From Magnetococcales bacterium (GTDB lineage: Bacteria > Pseudomonadota > Magnetococcia > Magnetococcales > DC0425bin3), in the NCBI GenBank assembly GCA_015229045.1, contig JADGCJ010000043.1, positions 1-25,012 of the forward strand: 25,012 bases of DNA, given 5' to 3'. Positions within the stretch are counted from its first letter, which is position 1. Every line of letters starts with the position of its first letter. A program made the translations under genes and the position numbers. This document shows positions 7,928 to 16,051 of this stretch, piece by piece. The notes under the pieces were generated by a model. It worked only from the letters and a program-made list of their open reading frames with translations, searched no databases and had not been told where the DNA came from.

Positions 7928-7971
7928 CGTTGCCGGGTGCTGAATAGTTACAACCATCTGAACAAGGAACC

Positions 7972-8000
7972 TTGACGAGAGGAGCGACTTCGACAACAAT
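7972..8000 (+). promoter_or_regulatory. candidate sigma-70 promoter for the rpsP operon
   Basis: TTGACG at 7972-7977 and AACAAT at 7995-8000 are separated by 17 bp, the best spacing. The -35 has five and the -10 four of six consensus bases. Transcription would start near 8007 and give a leader of about 90 nt before rpsP. Predicted by eye only. Confidence 0.4.
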
Positions 8001-8097
8001 ACAACGCTTTTTCCGAAGCTGGTTTCAAGCGGTTGTTCCCAATCCACAGTAGGCCGGGCCCAGGCCCCGGGTCATGAAAGGAAACAGAGGAAACGGT

Positions 8098-8364
8098 ATG
8101 GCTGTACGCATCCGATTGCAGCGGAGAGGATCGAAAAAACGTCCCTTTTACGCCGTTGTTGCGGCGGACCAAAGGATGCCCCGGGATGGCCGCTACCTGG
8201 AAAAATTGGGAACCTACGACCCCCGCAAGGAGTCGGACAAGGCAACGCTGAAAGCGGAGCGGGTCTCTCACTGGTTGGGTCTGGGCGCACAACCCTCCGA
8301 TCCCGTCGCCAAGCTGATCAAACTGGCTGGCATCGAGCCGGTTCGTCCACAGGCTGCACCCTGA
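8098..8364 (+). CDS. rpsP: 30S ribosomal protein S16
   Basis: S16 stabilises the 5' domain of 16S rRNA in the small subunit. The 88-residue protein begins [18 protein letters not shown], with [19 protein letters not shown] and TYDPRKE following, all hallmarks of bS16. It is a few residues longer than E. coli S16 (82), with a short Pro/Ala tail. An in-frame ATG exists 24 bp upstream (8074), but GAGG at 8087-8090 sets the start at 8098, 7 nt downstream. First gene of the rpsP-rimM-trmD-rplS-rnhB run; rimM follows after 3 bp. Confidence 0.97.
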   Translation: MAVRIRLQRRGSKKRPFYAVVAADQRMPRDGRYLEKLGTYDPRKESDKATLKAERVSHWLGLGAQPSDPVAKLIKLAGIEPVRPQAAP

Positions 8365-8367
8365 TCC

Positions 8368-8922
8368 ATGGCAAACCACGATGTCCGCTGGTTGACACTC
8401 GGACGTCTGGTTGGTTCCTTCGGGGTACATGGGGAGGTTCGGGTGCAAACGTTCACGGAAACTCCGGAGCGTCTCCTGGAGTTCCCTGTCTGGTCTCTTG
8501 ATCTCCCTCGCGGGTCATCCTCCCCGGGGGGGGCTGCCCAAAAGGTTTCTGCCCAAAAGGTCTCTGTGATATCGGGGCGGCGACATGGCAACGACACGGT
8601 TGTGGTGCGCCTGACCGATGTCACGACCCGGGAGGAAGCGCAGCTTCTGTCAGGGGCCTGGGTTCGGGTAGAGCGCACAGAGGTCACCGAACCCGAGGAG
8701 GGAGCATACTACTGGACCGACCTGGAAGGGTGCCGCGTGGTGACCGATGGCGGCGAGGTCTTGGGTCAGGTGCAGTCCATGCTGGCCACTGGCGCCAACG
8801 ATGTCATGATCCTGATCACCCCCAGCCAAACGGAACGGCTTTTGCCTTTCACCCGGGAGGTGGTCGAAACGGTCGATCTGCAACAACGGATCATCACCGT
8901 CCGGCTCATGGCAGGCATGTAG
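8368..8922 (+). CDS. rimM: RimM, 16S rRNA processing / 30S maturation factor
   Basis: Assists late assembly of the 30S head and binds S19. The 184-residue product has the RimM N-domain (LTLGRLVGSFGVHGEVRVQT at about 9-28, the LGxxxGxxGxxGE signature) and a PRC-barrel C-domain opening with YYWTDLEGCRVV (about 113-124). An unusual low-complexity insert lies near residues 50-66, where a 15-bp tandem duplication (8536-8550 and 8551-8565, 14 of 15 identical) writes AQKVS twice. It sits in the loop between N-domain strands, so function is probably kept. The start is ATG 8368, 3 bp after the rpsP stop; trmD begins 5 bp after its stop. Confidence 0.93.
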   Translation: MANHDVRWLTLGRLVGSFGVHGEVRVQTFTETPERLLEFPVWSLDLPRGSSSPGGAAQKVSAQKVSVISGRRHGNDTVVVRLTDVTTREEAQLLSGAWVRVERTEVTEPEEGAYYWTDLEGCRVVTDGGEVLGQVQSMLATGANDVMILITPSQTERLLPFTREVVETVDLQQRIITVRLMAGM

Positions 8923-8927
8923 GTGTC

Positions 8928-9734
8928 ATGGGTACGGCTCTTGGATTGACCATTCTGACCCTGTTTCCGGAGATGTTCTCCGGAGTCCTGACCGGGTCTA
9001 TCCTCGGGCGGGCACAGAAGCGGGGGTTGCTGACTGTCAGGTTGATACAAATTCGGGACTTCGCTCCGGAACCACATCGCCGGGTGGATGACACCCCCTA
9101 CGGCGGCGGGCCCGGCATGGTCCTCCGCCCCGATGTCCTGGATCGGGCTTTGCTGCACGCTGTCGCCGGTTCATCGGCACATGTGGTCATGCTGACTCCC
9201 CAGGGCAGCCCCTTCGATCAAGAGGTTGCCAAGCGATTCGCCAGGATGCGTCACATCGTCCTGGTGTGTGGACACTACGAAGGGGTGGATGAAAGAGTGA
9301 CCGACACCCGGGTGAACGAAGAGATTTCTCTCGGGGATTTTGTTCTGACAGGCGGCGAAATCGCTGCCATGGCCGTGGTGGATGCCGTGGCCCGCCTCGT
9401 GCCCGGAGTCCTCGGGGATGCTGAAAGCTACCGGACGGACTCCTTTTACCAGGGGGTGCTGGATCACCCCCACTATACGCGACCAGAAAGTTGGGCCGGA
9501 CACCGGGTGCCGCAGATACTTCGTTCCGGAAACCATGGTGCCGTGGCAGAGTGGCGACGACGACAATCACTTCTGCGCACCCTCATACGACGTCCCGACC
9601 TGCTGGGCGGGATGCAGCTGACCAAAGCAGAGAGTCGTCTTGTCAAAGCATTGGCCCAGGATTTGGATGCCCTGGACCAGGAGTTCGTAGAGAATACGCA
9701 GGATTGCGGGATTGACGTTGGGAGGAAAGTTTAG
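8928..9734 (+). CDS. trmD: tRNA (guanine-N1)-methyltransferase TrmD
   Basis: Methylates G37 N1 of tRNAs that read CNN codons, using S-adenosylmethionine, which prevents +1 frameshifts. The 268-residue SPOUT protein shows LTILTLFPEMF (7-17), the DDTPYGGGPGMVL block (54-66), and the knot segments LVCGHYEGVDERV (112-124) and EEISLGDFVLTGGE (131-144), which hold the cofactor. The frame is open far upstream, but AGGTG at 8921-8925 just after the rimM stop and the conserved N-terminus place the start at ATG 8928. Length is close to E. coli TrmD (255). Its stop touches the rplS start with no spacer. Confidence 0.96.
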   Translation: MGTALGLTILTLFPEMFSGVLTGSILGRAQKRGLLTVRLIQIRDFAPEPHRRVDDTPYGGGPGMVLRPDVLDRALLHAVAGSSAHVVMLTPQGSPFDQEVAKRFARMRHIVLVCGHYEGVDERVTDTRVNEEISLGDFVLTGGEIAAMAVVDAVARLVPGVLGDAESYRTDSFYQGVLDHPHYTRPESWAGHRVPQILRSGNHGAVAEWRRRQSLLRTLIRRPDLLGGMQLTKAESRLVKALAQDLDALDQEFVENTQDCGIDVGRKV

Positions 9735-10076
9735 ATGAACGTGCTGCAAACATTCGAACAGGCAAACATCAAAGAGATGCCCGATTTCAGTCCCGGAGAT
9801 ACCTTGCGGGTCCATGTCAAGGTGGTGGAAGGAAACCGGGAGCGGGTGCAGGTCTACGAGGGGGTCTGCATCGGGCGCCACAACGCCGGAATCCGTTCCA
9901 CCTTCACGGTGCGGAAAGTCTCCTTCGGCGAGGGGGTCGAGAGGGTCTTTCCCCTCCATTCGCCGCGTCTGGAAAAAATTGAAGTGACACGCAAAGGTCG
10001 GGTACGGCGCGCCAAGCTCTACTACCAGCGCGACCGGACCGGCAAGGCAACCCGTATCAAGGAAAAACGGGACTGA
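9735..10076 (+). CDS. rplS: 50S ribosomal protein L19
   Basis: L19 sits at the 30S-50S interface. The 113-residue protein has [20 protein letters not shown] (18-37), [10 protein letters not shown] (39-48), [20 protein letters not shown] and the basic [11 protein letters not shown] tail segment, all standard for bL19 at standard length. GGAGG at 9721-9725 inside the end of trmD is 9 nt before the ATG. This strong site would let L19 be made well above TrmD from the same message, as known for this operon in E. coli. Confidence 0.97.
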   Translation: MNVLQTFEQANIKEMPDFSPGDTLRVHVKVVEGNRERVQVYEGVCIGRHNAGIRSTFTVRKVSFGEGVERVFPLHSPRLEKIEVTRKGRVRRAKLYYQRDRTGKATRIKEKRD

Positions 10077-10112
10077 AAACCCGGTCGTCCTGACAGGGGC
10101 CTGCGCCCAACC

Positions 10113-10832
10113 ATGCCGCGTCCCGACTTCCACATGGAAGAGGATCTCTGTCGATCAGGCCATCGTTTTGTGGGTGGTATCGATGAGGTCGGGCGTGGGC
10201 CTTTGGCGGGGCCCGTGATGGCGGCGGCGGTGATCCTCTCCCCGTCTGCCGTGCCGGACGGCCTTGATGATTCCAAGAGACTCACGCCCGGGCTGCGTGA
10301 GTCTCTGGTCAGGGAGATACTCGCCCGGGCCGTGGCTGTCGGCATCGGCATGGCGAGCGTCGACGAGATCGATCGCCTCAATATTCGTCAGGCAGCGCTG
10401 CTCGCCATGACCCGGGCTGTGGCCCGTTTGCGACGGGCAACCAGTGCAGGCTCTTCCAGGGCCAAGGGAGTTGCCGTCGTCTCTGCTCCTGATGATCCCC
10501 TCTCGCCTGGCTCTCTTTCCCCCGATCGGTTTTTGCCTGACTTCCTCCTCGTAGATGGGCGCGATGTGCCACCCGGTCTCCCCTGCCCCGCCCGGGCCGT
10601 CATCAAGGGCGACACTCTCAGCGCCTCCATCGCTGCCGCTTCAATCCTGGCCAAAGTCACCCGCGATGCCATCATGGATGAGTTGGCCCGTATCCATCCA
10701 GGCTACGGCTGGGAACGCAACAAGGGCTACCCGACCCGGGAGCATGTCGCGGCCCTGCAAAGTCTGGGGATCGCCCCCCACCACCGGCGCACCTTCGGTC
10801 CGGTGCGGCGCGTCATGAATGCAGCCGAGTGA
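10113..10832 (+). CDS. rnhB: ribonuclease HII
   Basis: Cuts 5' of single ribonucleotides in DNA and so begins ribonucleotide excision repair. The 239-residue protein has [14 protein letters not shown] (22-35, Asp24 and Glu25), DDSKRL (52-57), LVDG (146-149, Asp148) and [19 protein letters not shown] (165-185, Asp185), so all four metal ligands are present. [14 protein letters not shown] near 195-208 is also typical. The segment about 106-142 is Ser/Pro/Ala-rich and looks like an insert of some 25-35 residues before the third catalytic strand. Start chosen at ATG 10113, 36 bp after rplS; ATG 10134 is possible. Its stop is 10 bp from the convergent yciO end. Confidence 0.94.
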   Translation: MPRPDFHMEEDLCRSGHRFVGGIDEVGRGPLAGPVMAAAVILSPSAVPDGLDDSKRLTPGLRESLVREILARAVAVGIGMASVDEIDRLNIRQAALLAMTRAVARLRRATSAGSSRAKGVAVVSAPDDPLSPGSLSPDRFLPDFLLVDGRDVPPGLPCPARAVIKGDTLSASIAAASILAKVTRDAIMDELARIHPGYGWERNKGYPTREHVAALQSLGIAPHHRRTFGPVRRVMNAAE

Positions 10833-10842
10833 TTTCAGAGAG

Positions 10843-11460
10843 TCATCGAAACGGTTCTGGATCCCCGGCACCGACACGCAGCACCTTGGGAACATCGCCG
10901 GCAAGATCCACCATGGTCGAAGGGATATCGGCGCTGGGGCCCCCATCGACCAGCAAATCGACGATGTTGTCGACGTGAGGGCGAATCTCTTCGGGGTCGG
11001 CAAGAATCTTATCCTCGTCCGGCAGACGCATGGAGGTCGAGAGAATGGGCTGCCCGTACTCCTGCAACAAACCCAGACAGATCGGATGGTTGGGAATCCT
11101 CAAGCCAATGGTCTTACGCTTGGGCAGAATGGTTTTGGGAATCTCCCGCGAAGCCTCCAGAATGAACGTATAAGGACCGGGAAGATAGCGTTTGAGCAAC
11201 CGATAGGTCTTGTTGTCCACCCGGGCATAGCGAGAAATATCCGACAAGTCGGCGCAAAGAATGGAAAATTGGTGGGTGGACGGTAATTTTTTGAAGTGCA
11301 TGATCCGCTCGACACCCCGACGGTTGAAGATGCCGCAGCCCAGACCATACGTGGTGTCTGTCGGGTAAACCATGATGCCTCCTCCCTCCAGGATGCGCAC
11401 AGCCTGTTGCAAGAGGCGACGTTGCGGATTTTGCGGATGGATTTGAATATACTCAAGCAT
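10843..11460 (-). CDS. yciO: YciO-type member of the Sua5/YrdC/TsaC family
   Basis: The family makes threonylcarbamoyl-AMP for the t6A37 modification of tRNA. YciO shares the fold but its own role is less certain, so this may not be the cell's main TsaC. The 205-residue protein begins MLEYIQIHPQNPQRRLL and has GGIMVYPTDTTYGLGC (about 29-44), PGPYTFILEA (about 98-107), KRKTIGLRIPNHP (about 116-128) and ILSTSMRLP, where TsaC usually has Ser-x-Asn. This run matches remembered E. coli YciO along its length. The frame is open to 11619, but the conserved start is ATG 11460. It lies 94 bp downstream of the radical SAM gene on the same strand and converges on rnhB. Confidence 0.88.
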   Translation of the reverse strand: MLEYIQIHPQNPQRRLLQQAVRILEGGGIMVYPTDTTYGLGCGIFNRRGVERIMHFKKLPSTHQFSILCADLSDISRYARVDNKTYRLLKRYLPGPYTFILEASREIPKTILPKRKTIGLRIPNHPICLGLLQEYGQPILSTSMRLPDEDKILADPEEIRPHVDNIVDLLVDGGPSADIPSTMVDLAGDVPKVLRVGAGDPEPFR

Positions 11461-11554
11461 GATGGATGCATCCTGTGACGTACAACCCCGCCAGCACACC
11501 GGGTCCAGGGATATTGTCCATATTTTTTCACAAGTTGCAAGATCAAACGGAAGA

Positions 11555-13009
11555 TTATTGCTGGTGCCGCACCTGGCGCGACATCTTATGACCTTGATTG
11601 TTTTGGGAGCGATCGGCATTCACCGTCGCTTCTGCCTTGCCCGGGCTGACTCCCAGCGCATCGACCAGACCTCTCAGGACCAGATCATAAAGACGCGGCA
11701 GGGCAATGCGGTGGGTCTGGCCCGTGGTTGCATAGAGCCAATCCGACAAGGCCAGAAAGCGGGCAAAAGGTGACCCCTCACCCAACAAACAGGAGCGGGT
11801 GAGCGAAAAACGCCCCGAGTTGCCGATCAAGTCCCAATAACGGGCAAAGCGTTTGAGACGACGCAGTGTCATGAAATCAAGATGTTTGTTGCTCAAGAGT
11901 TCGTAAGGCGGTTCGGGATCGAATACCATGCAAAACGGCTCGACATGGCGCTGGATCGGGGCGCCATGCAGCCGTTTGAGGATACCCACCTGGATTTCGT
12001 GCGGGTCGAGCGCCACCAGACGATCAAATCCGGCGGCAAAACCCTGCAACCCTTCACCCGGCAAGCCGACGATCAGATCGGTGTGCAGATGCACCCCCGT
12101 CTCCTGCCGCAACCAGACGAGGTTTTTCGCAGCCAGTTCCGTGTCCTGGGGCCGGTCGATCCGGGCCAGCACCTCGGCGTCAAAGCTTTGCAAGCCGATT
12201 TCGAGTTGAATACTCCCCGCCGGGAACCGGCGGATGCTCTCGCGCAGGGCCTCCGGAAAGCGGTCCGGAATCATCTCGAAGTGCAAAAACAGATCGGGTG
12301 TGAGATGGGCGTAAAAAAAGTCGAGGATGGCCCTGGCCGTGGTCATCTTCAGGTTGAAGGTCCGGTCGACAAATTTGAACTGGCGTACTCCTCGCAGCAA
12401 CAATCCCTCCATCTCGGCCAGGAACGGCTCCAGCGGAAACGAGCGCACCCCCTGGTCCAAAGATGACAGACAAAAGGCGCACTTGAAGGGACATCCGCGT
12501 GAGGCCTCGACATAAACGATGCGTTCACGAACATCCCGCGCATCGTACAGGGGATACGCCGGTTGCAACGTATCCAGCTGCGGTGGCGCAGCCCACACGA
12601 GGTGTTCGATGGGGCGTTCACCCACCAGCAGGCGACAACACAGCTGCCGAAACACCACCTCCCCTTCACCGATCACGACATGATCCGCCAGCTCCGTGAT
12701 GGGCTGCCCGGTGGTTTCATGGCTCACCTCGGGGCCGCCCAGTACCAGGATGATCTCCGGTTGCAGTCGTTTGAGAATTTGCACCAGCTTGCGGGCGGGT
12801 TCGGCGTTCCAGACATAAACGCCGAGGCCAACAATCCGGGGTCGGCGTACCAGAATGGCCTCGGCCATCTCAGCCGGGGTTTTTTCCAGATCGAATTCGA
12901 CGATTGCCGTCCGCTGGGCCAGTTCATCCAGGTTGGCGAGCAGACAGCGCAAACCCAACGCCGTGTGCCGGAATCGGGCATTGATCGTCGTCAGAAGAAT
13001 ATCGATCAT
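11555..13009 (-). CDS. B12-binding-domain radical SAM protein (DUF4080-like C-terminus)
   Basis: Probably a cobalamin-dependent radical SAM enzyme; the substrate is unknown. Residues 1-135 form a Rossmann-like B12-binding domain without the His-containing DxHxxG motif, as usual in this class (GLGVYVWNAE and LVLGGPEVSHE are visible). The radical SAM domain opens with CPFKCAFC (Cys173, Cys177, Cys180) for the 4Fe-4S cluster, then FKFVDRTFNL, SIQLEIGLQSFD and TDLIVGLPGEG, in the order of the Elp3/MiaB/NifB-like fold. The last 130 residues (NKHLDFMTLRRLKRFARYWD and on) resemble the DUF4080 region. The start is ATG 13009 with a weak ribosome site. The last ~30 residues (ADRSQNNQGHKM...) are polar and may be dispensable. 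Confidence 0.88.
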   Translation of the reverse strand: MIDILLTTINARFRHTALGLRCLLANLDELAQRTAIVEFDLEKTPAEMAEAILVRRPRIVGLGVYVWNAEPARKLVQILKRLQPEIILVLGGPEVSHETTGQPITELADHVVIGEGEVVFRQLCCRLLVGERPIEHLVWAAPPQLDTLQPAYPLYDARDVRERIVYVEASRGCPFKCAFCLSSLDQGVRSFPLEPFLAEMEGLLLRGVRQFKFVDRTFNLKMTTARAILDFFYAHLTPDLFLHFEMIPDRFPEALRESIRRFPAGSIQLEIGLQSFDAEVLARIDRPQDTELAAKNLVWLRQETGVHLHTDLIVGLPGEGLQGFAAGFDRLVALDPHEIQVGILKRLHGAPIQRHVEPFCMVFDPEPPYELLSNKHLDFMTLRRLKRFARYWDLIGNSGRFSLTRSCLLGEGSPFARFLALSDWLYATTGQTHRIALPRLYDLVLRGLVDALGVSPGKAEATVNADRSQNNQGHKMSRQVRHQQ

Positions 13010-13038
13010 GGGTTACCCGGGTGGAGGCACAGCCCCTG

Positions 13039-13164
13039 ATACCCATTCGCATTCATCGCGGTAACTTCGTTAGCTGCGTCGTCGGCTCCTTACCGTACCC
13101 AACACGTACTGTCTCGTCGCCCCCTCCTCGCTGCCTCGTTCCCGCATCGACTGCAAATGGGTAT
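13039..13164. repeat. 126-bp imperfect palindrome (MITE- or REP-like)
   Basis: The outer 27 bp at the left (13039-13065) and the reverse complement of the right end (13138-13164) agree at 21 of 27 positions, beginning with an exact ATACCCATT. A GTAC/GTAC pair (13095-13098, 13106-13109) lies at the centre around a 7-nt loop, so the dyad axis is the same for ends and core. The middle of the arms pairs poorly. The left end lies past the stop of the SGNH hydrolase gene, and the element supplies that gene's last 37 codons and its stop. No second copy is in the window. Confidence 0.6.
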
Positions 13165-14585
13165 GAATGCGTCGCCTTGTCGGCAGATGGCTGGCCAGGA
13201 TGGTTTTTCCGTTCCCTCGCAACCCCGGCCAGGATGGCCCTGGCCACCTCGGCATAGCCGCGTGCGTTGTAATGGGCTGTCTTTATATCCTGATAGGGAA
13301 ACAGAGAAAATCGATCCGGATGGTTGGCAAACACCTCCTGGTGCATGTCAAGGATCGGAATCTGGAGAGCTTTCACCAAATTGGTGACTTCGGCGCGTTT
13401 TTTGTAGTCATCGTGGTTGACGATCATCTTTTTATAACGATCAAAATCAGGCAGGTAGACAAAGTAAAGCCTGCCGCCCCAGGCTGTTGCCCGGTCCCTG
13501 GCCTGGGTCAGGATGTCAGAAAATATCGGATCAACGATAATCCTCTGTTTATACGTCTCATACAGGATAGTGCGCAGAATATGCAAGAAGACAATCTCTC
13601 GGGTGGCAGAAACAGGGCGATGGGGATTTTCTGCTTCGTCGTGTATACGTTGCTCAACATATTTTCCAAGTCTGCCGTCAATCTCTGTCTGACGATGGAG
13701 CAAATTCTGAGTAAAACCAGGCTGAAGATAATTCATCAACGTGGGTATGGATTTCTCGAAAGGGAGATCATCACTCAGGTCATTGCCCTCAAAATAGAGC
13801 CAGAGAACCGTTCTTGGTCTTTTTGATTCGGCATACTCCTTGAGCGCGGCAAGATCGAAGAGCGGACCGTTACCGCCGGAGCCAACATTGAGCACATGCT
13901 CTCCGCTCCTCGACCGAATCTGCCCTGAGATCTCTTCACCTGGTTTGACGCAAAACCCCTGGGTAAAGGAGTCCCCCGTCAGCAACCATTCAGGTTGAGA
14001 AACGTCCCATTCGGCATCCGGATTGTTGAAACCGTGGCGATCACTCACATAGTGCAGGTGTCGTCCGCCTTCGTTGCAAAAAAGGGTGGTTTTTCCGGAT
14101 ATGCCGCCAAGAGGATAGATCGAACCATCGCCGGAAAGGGCTTTTTTCTTGGCAAAATCTGCCGGACTGATGTACAGCACGACCTCTTTGCCATCCTTTT
14201 TCATCTCTTGCAATACCTGGCTTGGTTTGCGCTGGTCAAATGTCACTCTTTGACTCAATTTGGCAACGTTCCAGGCGACCTGAACATGCAAGGCCAGCTC
14301 TGCCACATAAACCCCGACCAGCAGACTCGTGAACGACAGAACGATATTCAGTCTGGCTTCGTCCCTGAACCGCAAAACAATCCACCAGAAAACAATCCCG
14401 GCCGACGAAACCAGGTAATTCATATAATATCCGGTGTAGGACTCCACAACTTTTTCACGATAATAGAACGACACCAGAAGAACAATCGATACGATCAGGT
14501 AAAGCCACGCAACACCTTTGGCAAACCGGGAGAGTTTCCCGGTCATGCCACCCTGGAGTCCTGGATGTTGGCTGTCACTCGACAT
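13053..14585 (-). CDS. membrane-anchored SGNH/GDSL-type hydrolase of the polysaccharide locus
   Basis: Likely a periplasmic esterase or O-acyltransferase-like enzyme acting on the polymer. Three hydrophobic segments lie at about 24-42, 56-71 and 80-97, then a soluble domain. SGNH blocks: GDSFTQG with Ser206 (block I), GSGGNGP with Asn239 (block III region), YFEGND near 266, and TAHYN with His438. Such AlgJ/AlgX-like proteins are common in exopolysaccharide clusters, often linked to acetylation; the substrate here is inferred only. Residues 474-510 and the stop come from a palindromic repeat (13039-13164), so the native end was probably near residue 470. The start is ATG 14585, after a short AGG; a 12-bp tandem repeat lies just upstream. 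The gene follows the polymerase gene by 59 bp. Confidence 0.75.
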   Translation of the reverse strand: MSSDSQHPGLQGGMTGKLSRFAKGVAWLYLIVSIVLLVSFYYREKVVESYTGYYMNYLVSSAGIVFWWIVLRFRDEARLNIVLSFTSLLVGVYVAELALHVQVAWNVAKLSQRVTFDQRKPSQVLQEMKKDGKEVVLYISPADFAKKKALSGDGSIYPLGGISGKTTLFCNEGGRHLHYVSDRHGFNNPDAEWDVSQPEWLLTGDSFTQGFCVKPGEEISGQIRSRSGEHVLNVGSGGNGPLFDLAALKEYAESKRPRTVLWLYFEGNDLSDDLPFEKSIPTLMNYLQPGFTQNLLHRQTEIDGRLGKYVEQRIHDEAENPHRPVSATREIVFLHILRTILYETYKQRIIVDPIFSDILTQARDRATAWGGRLYFVYLPDFDRYKKMIVNHDDYKKRAEVTNLVKALQIPILDMHQEVFANHPDRFSLFPYQDIKTAHYNARGYAEVARAILAGVARERKNHPGQPSADKATHSYPFAVDAGTRQRGGGDETVRVGYGKEPTTQLTKLPR

Positions 14586-14596
14586 GTCGTCAACCT

Positions 14597-14620
14597 GATT
14601 GTTGCGATGATTGTTGCGAT
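14597..14620. repeat. 12-bp tandem direct repeat
   Basis: GATTGTTGCGAT is repeated exactly at 14597-14608 and 14609-14620, and a degenerate third unit (ATTGTCACGAT) follows. It occupies the short gap between the polymerase stop and the SGNH hydrolase ATG, in the leader of the latter. It may only be replication slippage. Confidence 0.7.
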
Positions 14621-14644
14621 ATTGTCACGATGATGGCAGGCGCC

Positions 14645-16042
14645 TCAGTCGGATGATACGGCGGCCTGGCCAGATTGCAATGGAAGAGGAGGAGGATCGA
14701 TGCCATGGAACCCTGGTGCGATCGCCTCTCCGGCCAGGGAGTCGCGAAACATGTTGCGTACCCCCAGAAAAAGAAAAACAGTGATGATCAGTATCGTTGC
14801 AAACACAACGACATAAGTAAGATTCAACAGTCCGGATTCACTGATGCTGGGACCAAACATCACGGTAAAGAAAACATACCACAAGATGGATAAAAATCTG
14901 TAACGTTCAGAGGAAACGATGATCCGGCGAATGCCGCCCAGAATCAATCCACCCACGAATAGATAGATGATGACACTTTGCAAACCGGCATCGGCAAAGG
15001 CCATGCCGACCAGGGTGGGTGCATCGTTACCATACTGGTCAATGCGATAGAACTCGTTAACCAGATCCCCCCGGGCATGAAACGGGTGGCTGGGCTTGTC
15101 TGACCAGACGAAACGGGGAATCCAGCCTGTCAGCGTATGAAGCACCACCTTATTTTCAAAAAAGAGCGATGGGTTCTCACTCATGCGGTTGACCAAGTAG
15201 GAGTACCCCTGATAAAGGCCGAAAGAGCTGTAGCGGCCACCAAAAGTCAGCATGGACGAAGTCAACATCTCGGACGCCCCTAAATTTACTTCGGCGCCCT
15301 GGCCATATTTAAGCTGTGTCTTCAATCCCATCGATACAATCAACAGTATAATAACAAGAATGACGTAACGAAACTTTATATAACTACGCATCAAATCCTG
15401 ATTAAAATAATAAAGAGCAACTGCAAGCAGAATCACCAAAAAGTGAATCCCGCTTTTACTGAAGGAAAAGACCATAGACACCATGAGCATGACAAAAATA
15501 ACAAAAAGCTGTTTAAAACGGCTTCCGCCATGAATGGCCACCAACAGGCTCAGGCCCAGGAGAGCGATCTCCATGCCGGAGTCCATGAATCCACCGCCCT
15601 CTTTAGTCGCCTGATACATGTACATGCCCGAGAAGTAGTCGTTCAGACTGGTGAACCCCCAGGCAAACATGGCATAGAGCTTCATGCCTATGCCCATCAC
15701 GACGAGAAAATAGCTCACGGAGACGATCGTATGCCTGACTGAAGGGTTGTTGTCCAGGTTGACGTTGTAGGTCAGACGCCTGGATGTGGGGTCCACGATA
15801 AACAACCCACCTGAAAAGGCCAGCAATCCAATAAAATGGACAAGATTGGGGAGAATGCGCAACTCTTTCTCAAGCCCCGCATCCCTGCCGAACAGGGCCA
15901 TGATATGGAGACTGACACCATCCGAGACGAACACAAGCGCCACCATGGCCATGCCAAGGCCTTCGCACGTCAGCAGACCACGCCACCGGATCAAGGCGTA
16001 CAGTATCAACAAGTTGAGTAAGAAGGTCAGTTCCCACAGCAC
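14645..16042 (-). CDS. Wzy-like O-antigen / oligosaccharide repeat-unit polymerase
   Basis: A 465-residue integral membrane protein with about eleven or twelve hydrophobic spans over residues 1-445 and a Pro-rich cytoplasmic tail. A long periplasmic loop lies near residues 240-335 and contains RFVWSDKPSHPFHARGDL and DAPTLVGMAFADAG, of the kind used by Wzy enzymes to join undecaprenyl-linked repeat units in the periplasm. Wzy proteins are poorly conserved, so the call rests on topology, loop style and neighbours (Wzz and glycosyltransferases). GC falls below that of the housekeeping half, as is common for wzy. An O-antigen ligase is the main alternative. It begins 9 bp after the GT9 stop and so is in one transcript with it. 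Confidence 0.75.
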   Translation of the reverse strand: MLWELTFLLNLLILYALIRWRGLLTCEGLGMAMVALVFVSDGVSLHIMALFGRDAGLEKELRILPNLVHFIGLLAFSGGLFIVDPTSRRLTYNVNLDNNPSVRHTIVSVSYFLVVMGIGMKLYAMFAWGFTSLNDYFSGMYMYQATKEGGGFMDSGMEIALLGLSLLVAIHGGSRFKQLFVIFVMLMVSMVFSFSKSGIHFLVILLAVALYYFNQDLMRSYIKFRYVILVIILLIVSMGLKTQLKYGQGAEVNLGASEMLTSSMLTFGGRYSSFGLYQGYSYLVNRMSENPSLFFENKVVLHTLTGWIPRFVWSDKPSHPFHARGDLVNEFYRIDQYGNDAPTLVGMAFADAGLQSVIIYLFVGGLILGGIRRIIVSSERYRFLSILWYVFFTVMFGPSISESGLLNLTYVVVFATILIITVFLFLGVRNMFRDSLAGEAIAPGFHGIDPPPLPLQSGQAAVSSD

Positions 16043-16051
16043 GGCGATGAT

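Larger units (their letters stand above)
7520..8097. other. 578-bp intergenic region between phosphate acyltransferase and rpsP
   Basis: No protein gene is supported here. From left to right it holds a pair of identical 12-bp dyad sites (7560-7613), a TTGACA box at 7612-7617 without a good -10, a 6-bp dyad GCTGTA/TACAGC (7621-7639), a strong hairpin (7656-7680), a small hairpin AAAGGC/GCCTTT (7829-7852), a 71-bp repeat (7857-7927) and a sigma-70-like promoter (7972-8000). Short open frames crossing it have no ribosome sites and no recognisable protein. Confidence 0.6.
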
